Shown: piece by piece, positions 7,448 through 14,320 of the stretch
Layout of the letters: the number at the start of each line of letters is the position of its first letter
Position numbering within the stretch: position 1 is the stretch's first letter
DNA from: Helicobacteraceae bacterium UBA6016
Lineage (GTDB): Bacteria > Campylobacterota > Campylobacteria > Campylobacterales > UBA6016
Direction: 5' to 3'
DNA: 18,767 nt
Assembly (NCBI GenBank): GCA_002428055.1
Contig: DIZY01000050.1
Span: forward strand, 1 to 18,767
Position numbers and translations under genes: made by a program
The notes under the pieces: generated by a model
Told to the model about the DNA's origin: nothing
The model's database searches: none
The model's input: the letters and a program-made list of their open reading frames with translations, nothing else

Positions 7448-8861
7448 TGTCATCTCCTTCTATTGCTTCTAATACCATATCTTCACCTACCAATTTATCG
7501 GCTAGCACCTCATACATTGCAATAATTAAAATATCTCTCGTTTCAATAAAATTTTCATTTTTTGGAAAAATTTTCAATACAAAATCATCAACACTAAATA
7601 GCTTCTCTTTTTTTGTATCAAAGTATTTTTTCATAGCTTTGATAAGTATCATTCGTAAAGACTGTGGATTTCTGCACCTTCCTATGTCTCCAAGAATTTT
7701 TTTGCCATCATCTAGCTCACCCACCCTACTAGCTAAACTTTTTATAAAATCAAGCCGTTCTCTATTCATTTTTAAAACCTCCGTTAAATATCTCACAGCC
7801 AAAGCCCAATATGCCTTCGCCAGCAATCTTGCTTCTTCCTTGTTTGCGCATTGCCGAATATCCTCCTTAATAAATTTGCAAAAATCGAATAGCAAACTTT
7901 TATCATTAACAAACTTTTCAATTACTGTGTTCTTTTCAATTTTTTTAGCTTCATCAAATTTAATTTCTTCAAAAGACTCTTTTTTGCCTTTCTTTATTTT
8001 TTTAACAAGTTGCCCGCCTTCAGCTTTAACATACTTAAAGCTTCTAAAAACAATTGAATTCCATATTTTTTTTATACTAGGACGAAGTTCTGCTGAAAAA
8101 CTTTTAGGGGATATAAATTTTAGCTTTTCATTTTCAATAACTTTGATTTCCATTTCTGGTGACATACAATAATTATTGAAAAAATAAAAGCAAATATCAT
8201 TGTTTACATCTATATCTTCCACGCCAAGTTCTTCCAAGAAACAAAATATAAAATTTTCTTGATTGCTTTCTTTGGCCAAAATTAGACTTTTGTCTGCTTT
8301 TGTTGGGCTTGCATACAGCCTATTGACTTCTTTTTTATTTTTAGATTGCCAATAGTTCATAACACTATTTTCGCCCGTGACAAAACATAAATATGCACCG
8401 CTTTTTTGTAATGCCTGAATATTAAATGGCAAAAAAAATAAAAACAAATAGCAACGATTACATAAATGAAAAAAACCGTTAAAGGAGCCTAAATAGTTAA
8501 TATTTGTTTCCGAGAAACCAAGAGGATATATGGTTCTTTGCCCTGCCCCAACAACATGTCTATTGCCGCAGATAAAGCATTTTTCTTCATTTTCACTTTC
8601 TTGTGTAAAACTTTCGCACATAAAATTAAGTAGTTTTGTCTTTGAGACTTCTTCTGTGGTTTTAAAGTAGATATAATGATGATCAAAGATAGAGCAGAGT
8701 TTATTTCTATCCCATTTATTGAAATAAAAATCAATAGCTCTCTTTAAAACTTCTTCAATTTCATAGTAACTTTCACAATGCTCTTTCTTTGCAAAAGATA
8801 TAAATCCTCTTCGTCCTGTCTCAATAAACGGATCATTAACTGGTTTTGAAAAATCAAACAT
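7440..8861 (-). CDS. cas8b1: Type I-B Cascade large subunit Cas8b1 (Cst1, CXXC-CXXC family)
   Basis: The large subunit of Cascade, which recognises the PAM and helps open target DNA. The 473-residue protein has the two CXXC pairs that define the Cst1 family: CFIC at about 95-98 and CNRC at about 134-137, presumably binding zinc. The rest is mostly lysine-rich and helical, as usual for the variable Cas8 C-terminus. The start is ATG 8861 with AGGGGAGGAG upstream; TTG 8864 is an alternative one codon earlier. The gene overlaps the end of cas6 by eight bases and the start of cas7 by eight bases. It is among the most AT-rich stretches of the window (14 of 60 G+C at 7921-7980), in sharp contrast to cas6. 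Confidence 0.93.
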   Translation of the reverse strand: MFDFSKPVNDPFIETGRRGFISFAKKEHCESYYEIEEVLKRAIDFYFNKWDRNKLCSIFDHHYIYFKTTEEVSKTKLLNFMCESFTQESENEEKCFICGNRHVVGAGQRTIYPLGFSETNINYLGSFNGFFHLCNRCYLFLFFLPFNIQALQKSGAYLCFVTGENSVMNYWQSKNKKEVNRLYASPTKADKSLILAKESNQENFIFCFLEELGVEDIDVNNDICFYFFNNYCMSPEMEIKVIENEKLKFISPKSFSAELRPSIKKIWNSIVFRSFKYVKAEGGQLVKKIKKGKKESFEEIKFDEAKKIEKNTVIEKFVNDKSLLFDFCKFIKEDIRQCANKEEARLLAKAYWALAVRYLTEVLKMNRERLDFIKSLASRVGELDDGKKILGDIGRCRNPQSLRMILIKAMKKYFDTKKEKLFSVDDFVLKIFPKNENFIETRDILIIAMYEVLADKLVGEDMVLEAIEGDDNE

Positions 8862-9555
8862 CAACTTTCGCTCCTCCCCTTCGTGCTACATTCTCACTCA
8901 CATTTACCCATCCGCACCCCTGCATGATCTTTGAGCCTAATCCTGTGTCGAGTATGAGATTTAGCATTTTGGCATTTGCTTCTATGCTGTAGCTTGCTCT
9001 ATGTGTCACAAGTAGTGTTTTGCCGTAAAACATCCTTGTCGGCAATTCTTCTTGTGAATCAACCTTGATTTGTAGCGAGCCTGTGTATGGCTCATTAAGC
9101 AGTGTTTCGTATTTTTGTTTTATGTTGTTTGTCAAGATAGATGCAAATTTCTCGTCATTCGGTCTTAAGTAGTTTCTTTTGCCGTTTATTTTGTCATATA
9201 CGCATACAAGCCCGGAAACCATTATGAATGTAGTCTCATCCGGCACAGTGGTGTTGTGTATTTCGACAAATGAATTTGATATATGCACCGCCCCTATGCG
9301 AAACTCATCTTTCAAAATAGCTTTAGCTATGCGCCCTTCATAGTTTTTATCAAGAGAAGAAAAAAATACAAATATAGCATTGTCCTTGTAATATGTCCAA
9401 AACACCGTTTTTTTGAATTTTTTGTTTTCTTTTGCCCCGTGCCCATCGTGCTCAGACGATGGTAGATGCTTGTATAATGCCGCCTGCATAAGCTCATTAA
9501 GAGAGTCTTGTATCAGCAGATTTGGCGTCGTGACGCATAGTTTTGCGGTTAGCAA
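8854..9555 (-). CDS. cas6: CRISPR pre-crRNA processing endoribonuclease Cas6
   Basis: Cas6 cuts the repeat RNA to release mature crRNAs. The protein has 233 residues and ends with the glycine-rich loop TGLGSKIMQGCGWV, the G-x-G-x5-G-x-G signature of Cas6 RAMP proteins. The N-terminal half has the ferredoxin-like strand pattern; histidines in the segment around residues 30-40 are candidates for the active site, though I cannot assign the catalytic one. The start is TTG at 9555, supported by AGGAG eight bases upstream. It is the first cas gene of the run, 52 bases after an unrecognised same-strand gene. Base composition is higher in GC than the interference genes that follow, with the shift falling close to the cas6/cas8 boundary. 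Confidence 0.93.
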   Translation of the reverse strand: MLTAKLCVTTPNLLIQDSLNELMQAALYKHLPSSEHDGHGAKENKKFKKTVFWTYYKDNAIFVFFSSLDKNYEGRIAKAILKDEFRIGAVHISNSFVEIHNTTVPDETTFIMVSGLVCVYDKINGKRNYLRPNDEKFASILTNNIKQKYETLLNEPYTGSLQIKVDSQEELPTRMFYGKTLLVTHRASYSIEANAKMLNLILDTGLGSKIMQGCGWVNVSENVARRGGAKVDV

Positions 9556-9607
9556 GATAACTTCTCCTAATTTTTATGATTATTTTATTTAGCCACAAAA
9601 TTGCTTA

Positions 9608-10600
9608 CTATTTGAGGTAGCACCCAATCCACGCTATGCCTTTGATGAAGTCTCCGACTTTTGGCGCATACCCTTGCATGGTAAGTTTAGAGACAAATAG
9701 CGGTATTTCAAGCTCTCTATCGCCGTCCGTACTGCTAACACGCACAACTATTTGCCAAAAGTTACAGCCAAAGATATATGCATATTCAGGCTCCATAACT
9801 TCCAAAATCTCACCACTATAGCTAGACTCATCTGCGTATTTATCATGCGGCATAAGCATCGAAAGCTTAGAGAGGTCAAAAATGACAGGTTCCAAATCCT
9901 CTTTTGTCTGCGGCTCCCACTCAAGTAGCGCCGCCTCCAAATCTTTTTCGGCATCAAGTGAGCCGTATTTTTCAACCCATGCCATAGTAGCTCTATGCTT
10001 TCGTATGCCCTGTTCATCATCTATTGCGAAGCTATCGCCCTCGGTCGAAACAATAGAAAAAGCAAGTGCAAAAATATGAAACTCATAGCTCCCACCGACT
10101 TCATATTTGCCCCTATTAGCACAAAAGTCGGTATCAAAAGCGCACACGCTAAACGGCAAAAAGTCTGTTTGTAGCCAAAGTCTAGCCTCAAGAGAATTTG
10201 GAAATAGTTCAATTAGATTTACTTTTGCGAATATGGCGGAGTTGACAGAAAACTTTGGAAACATACTAATTAGCGTTAGATTGTCGCTATCACCGCCAAA
10301 ATCTCTTGATTTCGCAAGAACTACATTTACCCCATGTCCGTCGCCGTCGCTGCAATCGGTATGCATCAGGCATGCCGCCAATTCACCCTCAGGCGTATTT
10401 GCGGCATCCTCTTTTGTTTCATTAATAATGACTTCACCATTTTTTACGGCAAAATTAATTGCCGTGCCGATAAACTCTTCGACATTATCATTAAACACCG
10501 CCCACTTATCTCCATGCCCACCGTCTTCCTCAAGCTTTTTTGCAGTTTTTAGCAACTTTTGCGGCATCACCTTGGCTCCCGTTTTAAAAAAATTAATCAC
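9608..10600 (-). CDS. Uncharacterised protein upstream of cas6
   Basis: I do not recognise this 330-residue protein. It is acidic and predicted soluble, with no signal peptide or membrane segment. Visible features are glycine/histidine turns near the N-terminus (GGHGDKW, DGDGHGVNVV), a beta-rich middle, and a C-terminal segment GYAPKVGDFIKGIAWIGCYL that recalls the end of some uncharacterised bacterial proteins (from memory, unverified). It is on the same strand as the cas genes, ending 52 bases before cas6 with no terminator between, so it is probably the first gene of the cas transcript and may be an accessory or merely a passenger. GTG 10600 with AAAGGG 11 bases upstream is one start; ATG 10567 with GGGAG eight bases upstream is about as good and would give 319 residues. 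Its base composition matches cas6, not cas8. Confidence 0.75.
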   Translation of the reverse strand: MINFFKTGAKVMPQKLLKTAKKLEEDGGHGDKWAVFNDNVEEFIGTAINFAVKNGEVIINETKEDAANTPEGELAACLMHTDCSDGDGHGVNVVLAKSRDFGGDSDNLTLISMFPKFSVNSAIFAKVNLIELFPNSLEARLWLQTDFLPFSVCAFDTDFCANRGKYEVGGSYEFHIFALAFSIVSTEGDSFAIDDEQGIRKHRATMAWVEKYGSLDAEKDLEAALLEWEPQTKEDLEPVIFDLSKLSMLMPHDKYADESSYSGEILEVMEPEYAYIFGCNFWQIVVRVSSTDGDRELEIPLFVSKLTMQGYAPKVGDFIKGIAWIGCYLK

Positions 10601-10617
10601 AGTATATCTGACCCTTT

Positions 10618-10633
10618 AGACAGCGTCGTGTCT
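10618..10633. repeat. Short inverted repeat in the divergent intergenic region
   Basis: AGACA-N6-TGTCT between the divergently placed unrecognised gene and the WYL-regulator remnant, followed on the plus strand by a T-rich tract (10636-10648). It could be an operator, a hairpin in the leader of the minus-strand transcript, or a weak plus-strand terminator. With five-base arms, chance is also possible. Confidence 0.3.
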
Positions 10634-10653
10634 GGTTTTTATTTTTTTGTTGT

Positions 10654-10659
10654 TAAAAT
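10654..10659 (+). promoter_or_regulatory. Possible -10 element of the WYL-regulator remnant
   Basis: TAAAAT on the plus strand, followed 7 bases later by a CGGAG ribosome site (10667-10671) and ATG 10678 at six bases spacing. No convincing -35 is seen; the T-rich tract upstream is common in Campylobacterota promoters. The remnant thus still has its expression signals. Confidence 0.35.
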
Positions 10660-10677
10660 GAAAAAACGGAGCAAAAA

Positions 10678-11087
10678 ATGGCAACTAAACAAAGTTATGA
10701 CATGGCATTATCAAGGCTAATCATAATTATCCAAAAGCTATACGAGGGTGAAAGTGTTAGCGTATCTGGGTTGGCTGAGGAGTTTGGCAAGAGGACGGTA
10801 TTTTTGAGTCAAATAGCGAGCTTTTTGAGATTAGGCTGCTCGTGCGTCCCGCTATCGCAAAGTACTTTGAGCGTAGACCGATGTCTACGACACAAAAAGT
10901 AATCACAACACGCCCAAGCGGCGATGTAGAAATGTCCGTGTTAGCTTCCAGCGAAAAAGAGGAGTTATTTGAGATCAAAAAATGGATACCGGATATTGCG
11001 GTCATAAGCCCAAAATCGCTCGCTTTGCAAATGAAAAATATATCCACTGAGTTTTTGAATAATCAGTTAAATGTAATATTAAGCTAA
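10678..11087 (+). pseudogene. Remnant of a WYL-domain transcriptional regulator (internal deletion, broken frame)
   Basis: Two pieces of one regulator lie in different frames. The first (10678 to about 10793) encodes MATKQSYDMALSRL and on to GLAEEFGK, the start of the DeoR-type HTH of WYL regulators. The second, in frame +2 relative to the first, begins near 10791 with EDGIFESNSELFEIRLLV and runs through RPAIAKYFERRP to a stop at 11087, matching the C-terminal part of WYL proteins. A full regulator has about 320 residues; here only about 38 N-terminal and 97 C-terminal residues remain, so roughly 180 residues, including the recognition helix and the WYL core, are missing. The first frame reads on as nonsense and stops at 10902. 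WYL regulators often control nearby CRISPR systems, so this could be a lost cas regulator; that link is inference. Confidence 0.8.
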
Positions 11088-11110
11088 TTAAAAACTAAAT
11101 GTTTCGTTAA

Positions 11111-11959
11111 TCACTCTTTTAGCGCTATTGCATCATTAGTAAGTATTATTTGAGCACCGTCTATCAGCGTAGTAAGCGCGGCTTTATAAGTTTTTTTGCT
11201 TAATCCGAATACTTTTTTTATATCCTCGGCGTCGCTTTTGTAGGTGAAGTCGATTTTGCCGCCGTTTTTGGTTAGCACTTCTAGCACCCGCTCGCTCGCT
11301 TCGTCTTTTCTTTTTGCGCCTATCGGTCTTAGCGTGATGTCTAGTTTGCCGTCTTCTCGGATTAGCTTGATGAAACCTTTTTTTGCGTCGCCTACTTCTA
11401 TATCCTCAAATATCTCGTTGTGAAATATCATACCCTCATACGAATTATTGACGATGACTTTGTAGCCCATCGGGGTACGGGCAAGTACAAGTAGTTCTGC
11501 CTCATCTTTTACTTTTAATGCGCTTACATCTTTTGAGAGATAACGAATTATCCGCTCATCGCCTGTGAGCCTATCGGTCTGAGCGTCGTATATGACCCGC
11601 AGTATTCGCCACTGCCCTACTTTAAAGGGTGTTTTTTGGTTTCTTTTTGGCACAAAGAGGTCTTTTGGTAGACCCCAATCTACGAAAGCGCCGAAAGACT
11701 CGACCGCCACAACCTCAAAAAACCCAAACTCATCCACCATCGCCACGGGGCGCTCTGAGAGAGCCACGAGCCTATCCTCGGAGTCGGTCGTGACAAATAC
11801 GGCTAGTTCGTCGCCGACTTGCATACTAGGTGTTGTATAGCGGTTGGGAAGAAGTATCGCCTCTCCGTCACCTGCTACTAGAAAAATGCCTGGAGGGGTA
11901 ATCCTATCAATTTTGAGCGTATTGATTACGCCCAGCTGTATTCGTTCATCCATCGGCAT
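11111..11959 (-). CDS. cvfB: CvfB-like S1-domain RNA-binding protein
   Basis: A 282-residue protein of the CvfB/YitL family, which binds RNA through several S1-type OB folds and affects gene expression in other bacteria. Seen here: an N-terminal OB fold (IQLGVINTLKIDRITPPGIF to the ILLPNRYT loop), a second S1 segment FGFFEVVAVESFGAFVDWGL with DLFVPKRNQK, a third with GYKVIVNNSYEGMIFHNEIF, and a C-terminal winged-helix region with VFGLSKKTYKAALTTLI. The start is ATG 11959 or ATG 11953 (MDERIQLG), the latter closer to family members as I recall them; neither has a good ribosome site. It overlaps the upstream DHH gene by 14 or 8 bases, so the two are co-translated. It converges on the WYL remnant 23 bases away. 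Confidence 0.85.
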   Translation of the reverse strand: MPMDERIQLGVINTLKIDRITPPGIFLVAGDGEAILLPNRYTTPSMQVGDELAVFVTTDSEDRLVALSERPVAMVDEFGFFEVVAVESFGAFVDWGLPKDLFVPKRNQKTPFKVGQWRILRVIYDAQTDRLTGDERIIRYLSKDVSALKVKDEAELLVLARTPMGYKVIVNNSYEGMIFHNEIFEDIEVGDAKKGFIKLIREDGKLDITLRPIGAKRKDEASERVLEVLTKNGGKIDFTYKSDAEDIKKVFGLSKKTYKAALTTLIDGAQIILTNDAIALKE

Positions 11960-12875
11960 TCATCTGCGCAATAAGCTCATTTAGCGCCTCTTCGGCTTTG
12001 TCGTTTTCCACTTGGCAAGTTCCTGCCGCCTCATGTCCACCGCCACCGTGCCTTAGCATTAGTTCGCCGACCGTTGTTTTGCTTGAACGGTCAAATATAG
12101 ATTTGCCTACCGCAAAAACCGTGTTTTGTTGTTTTACGCCCCAAATGATATGTATAGAGACATTACACTCCGGATACATCGCATATATCGTAAATCTGTT
12201 TGTCGGATAGATAGTCTCTTCATTCCTAAGATCAAGCACTACGACATTGCCGTGCACGGTAGCGCATCTTTTGATTTGCTCTTTTGCATCGGCAGCGTAT
12301 TTATTGTATAGCTCTACTCTCTCTTGCACATCCGGCAATGTAAATATCTCTTCTATCGTATGGTTTTTGCAATACTCTATTAAGTCCATCATCAGCTGAT
12401 AGTTACTTATTCTAAACTCCCGAAATCTTCCAAGCCCTGTTCTGGCGTCCATCAAAAAGCTTAGAAACTCCCACCCCTGAGGCTCTAGCACATCTTCCAT
12501 CAAAAACTGCGCCGCATCCGCCTTATCGACAGCTTGCATCATAGGCTCAAACCTAGCAGGAAATTTCTCATAACCGCCGTAATACTCAAATACGACTCTA
12601 GCGGCGCTTGGAGCCGTAGGAATAATGATGTGGTTCTCTTTTTTTTCGTTTCGGATAGTCTCTGAGAGGTGGTGGTCAAAGGCAAGATATACGCCCTCTA
12701 CAAAAGGTAAATTCGTCGTAATATCGTTTGGACCTATCTCTATCTTGCCGTCTTGCATATCTTTTGGGTGCACAAACGCAATGTCGCCAATAATGTCCAA
12801 ATGCTTTAACAACACCGCGCACACCAAGCCATCCATGTCGCTTCTGGTGACCAGTCTATATTTTATTTCGCTCAT
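11946..12875 (-). CDS. DHH-family phosphoesterase
   Basis: A cytosolic DHH/DHHA1 phosphoesterase of 309 residues. Motif I is RSDMDG (D13, D15), the DHH motif is FDHH (67-69), and the C-terminal DHHA1 signature is RHGGGGHEAAGT. The family includes exopolyphosphatase-like, nanoRNase and cyclic-dinucleotide phosphodiesterase enzymes; this one lacks membrane, GGDEF or CBS domains, so it belongs to the stand-alone type, and the substrate cannot be decided from sequence. ATG 12875 is preferred over TTG 12878 because AGGGG lies five bases upstream. It overlaps the start of the CvfB-like gene and lies 64 bases after the response regulator gene on the same strand. Confidence 0.88.
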   Translation of the reverse strand: MSEIKYRLVTRSDMDGLVCAVLLKHLDIIGDIAFVHPKDMQDGKIEIGPNDITTNLPFVEGVYLAFDHHLSETIRNEKKENHIIIPTAPSAARVVFEYYGGYEKFPARFEPMMQAVDKADAAQFLMEDVLEPQGWEFLSFLMDARTGLGRFREFRISNYQLMMDLIEYCKNHTIEEIFTLPDVQERVELYNKYAADAKEQIKRCATVHGNVVVLDLRNEETIYPTNRFTIYAMYPECNVSIHIIWGVKQQNTVFAVGKSIFDRSSKTTVGELMLRHGGGGHEAAGTCQVENDKAEEALNELIAQMNADG

Positions 12876-12907
12876 CAATTCCCCTTTTTTGGCTATTTAA
12901 TGGGTTT

Positions 12908-12916
12908 ATATTAGCA
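12908..12916 (-). promoter_or_regulatory. Possible extended -10 element upstream of the DHH gene
   Basis: Reading the minus strand, TGCTAATAT matches an extended -10 (TGn plus four of six bases of TATAAT) 32 bases before the DHH start. No clear -35 is seen, so the DHH-cvfB pair may have its own promoter or be read through from the response regulator gene. Confidence 0.3.
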
Positions 12917-12939
12917 AAATTTTTTATAACTCGCTAAAT

Positions 12940-14151
12940 CTATTGGTTATTTTTGAGATAAACCACCCAAAATTTCTCGCTGTTGTCCGTATATGCAAAA
13001 ATTGACGGCAAATATGACGCATCTGTTTTAGAGCTACTTGGCGTTAGTGTATCATCCTCAAGCGCCCCAAGTAGCATATCTTTCCAATCTATAACAGAGT
13101 TGCTATACTCCTTTAGTAGCCCTGTTGCTGCAATGACTGAAGTCATGTGCGTATTTTTGGAGCGCAACATCTCCAACTTGTCTGCATCTGAGAATGGATC
13201 AAAAATAGAGGCAAACAACTCGTTAAACTCTACTATACGGTCGCCTTCATCAATGACAAAAGCAGGAAGAGGGTTTAACTCTATTAGGTGTTTCAGGTTT
13301 AGCTTTATCGCCTTATCGACGCTCGCTCTCATCTCTTTTGCTCTTAGCCTATCAAGCTCTCTTTCTTGGAGAACCAAATCGGTTATATCTTTTCTAATTC
13401 CGATAAATTCGACTATCTCGTTATTTTCATCTATTATCGGAACTACCGTAGCCTCGACCCAATAACTCTCTCCGTTTTTGGCTCTGTTTTCAACAAGTCC
13501 GCTCCAGACTTCACCGGACAAAATAGCGCTCCACATCTCACCAAAAACCTCGCTTGTCATATTTGGATGCCTTACGATATTATGAGGCGCTCCTATCAGC
13601 TCCTCTCTCTCAAATCCGGATGTGCGGCAAAACTCGTCGTTCACAAATGTAATAATGCCCTCTTTGTCCGCTATCGAAACTATAGAGCTGGCGTCTACGG
13701 CTTTTTTGTACTCCGATAACAGCTTCTCATTTTTTTTCACCTCTCGCCTCATATCTATGTAAGCGCATATCTCTCGTAGTGCGGTAAACATTTTTTTAAA
13801 CTCTACAGGTTTTGTCAAAAACTTATTAATCCCGCTATCGATAGCCTCCATGAAAAAACTGGCGTCACTATAGGCGGTAGTCACTATGATTTGCGTATCC
13901 GGAGCTATCTCTTTTACGACTCTTGCAAGCTCTAGACCTGTCATTTTGGGCATCATAATATCTGTGATAATGATTTCAGGCTTCTCTTTCCTGAAGATTT
14001 CCAACGCCTCTGCGCCGTCACCCGCCGCAAATACATTTTCAAATTTTGCGTTCAAAACTTTAACAAGTCCGTTTCGTATAAGTTCGTCATCTTCAGCATA
14101 AAGTATCGAGTATTTTAGTTTTTCTACCGCTTGATTAGCAAAATCTTCCAT
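12940..14151 (-). CDS. Response regulator with PAS output domains
   Basis: A 403-residue two-component response regulator. Residues about 14-130 form the receiver domain: acidic pair D21/D22, phosphorylation site D64 in TDIMMPK, the T91/T92 position and K114 in FLTKP. A PAS domain follows at about 145-265, with the Aer-like segment PHNIVRHPNM and the PAC tail GIRKDIT; a coiled-coil linker (ERELDRLRAKEMRASVDKA) leads to a second, weaker PAS at about 300-390 starting PLPAFVIDEGDRIVEFN. There is no DNA-binding, GGDEF or kinase domain, so it probably acts by protein contact. Its PAS closely resembles that of the EAL protein at 16497-18149. ATG 14151 is the only good start; the ribosome site (GAAAG) is weak. 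It is divergent from the beta-propeller gene. Confidence 0.88.
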   Translation of the reverse strand: MEDFANQAVEKLKYSILYAEDDELIRNGLVKVLNAKFENVFAAGDGAEALEIFRKEKPEIIITDIMMPKMTGLELARVVKEIAPDTQIIVTTAYSDASFFMEAIDSGINKFLTKPVEFKKMFTALREICAYIDMRREVKKNEKLLSEYKKAVDASSIVSIADKEGIITFVNDEFCRTSGFEREELIGAPHNIVRHPNMTSEVFGEMWSAILSGEVWSGLVENRAKNGESYWVEATVVPIIDENNEIVEFIGIRKDITDLVLQERELDRLRAKEMRASVDKAIKLNLKHLIELNPLPAFVIDEGDRIVEFNELFASIFDPFSDADKLEMLRSKNTHMTSVIAATGLLKEYSNSVIDWKDMLLGALEDDTLTPSSSKTDASYLPSIFAYTDNSEKFWVVYLKNNQ

Positions 14152-14233
14152 CTTTCAAAATCCGTTTACTTGGTGTATGTAGTTGTAAAATATTATTTTA
14201 GCTTGAATATCACATCTTTAAGAAACTTTTTTA

Positions 14234-14261
14234 TTGTAATATAGCTGTCATAAACTATAAC
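14234..14261 (+). promoter_or_regulatory. Predicted promoter of the beta-propeller protein gene
   Basis: TTGTAA (14234-14239) and TATAAC (14256-14261) are separated by 16 bases; four of six and five of six bases match the sigma-70 consensus. The start of transcription would fall near 14268, leaving a leader of about 53 bases. One copy of a 12-base direct repeat lies in the spacer and the other just downstream of the start. Confidence 0.4.
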
Positions 14262-14282
14262 TAAACAAAACTGTCATAAACT
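14245..14282 (+). repeat. Pair of 12-base direct repeats, Pho-box-like
   Basis: CTGTCATAAACT occurs at 14245-14256 and again at 14271-14282, a period of 26 bases, within the 169-base region between divergent genes. Each begins with CTGTCAT, the half-site of the enterobacterial PhoB box, but the second half-site at 11-base spacing is poor. The position, around the predicted -10, suggests regulator binding; which regulator is unknown. Confidence 0.45.
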
Positions 14283-14320
14283 TATCAAAATAAGTAAAAA
14301 ATATAAACAAAGAGATTAAC

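Noticed and set aside
7447..8172. 241-residue open frame on the plus strand
   Set aside because: It lies wholly antisense to cas8b1 and is serine/phenylalanine-rich low-complexity, as expected from the complement of AT-rich coding sequence.
10678..10902. Intact small HTH protein of 74 residues
   Set aside because: After GLAEEFGK the reading becomes unrelated sequence, while the WYL C-terminal half continues in another frame; a broken gene explains both.
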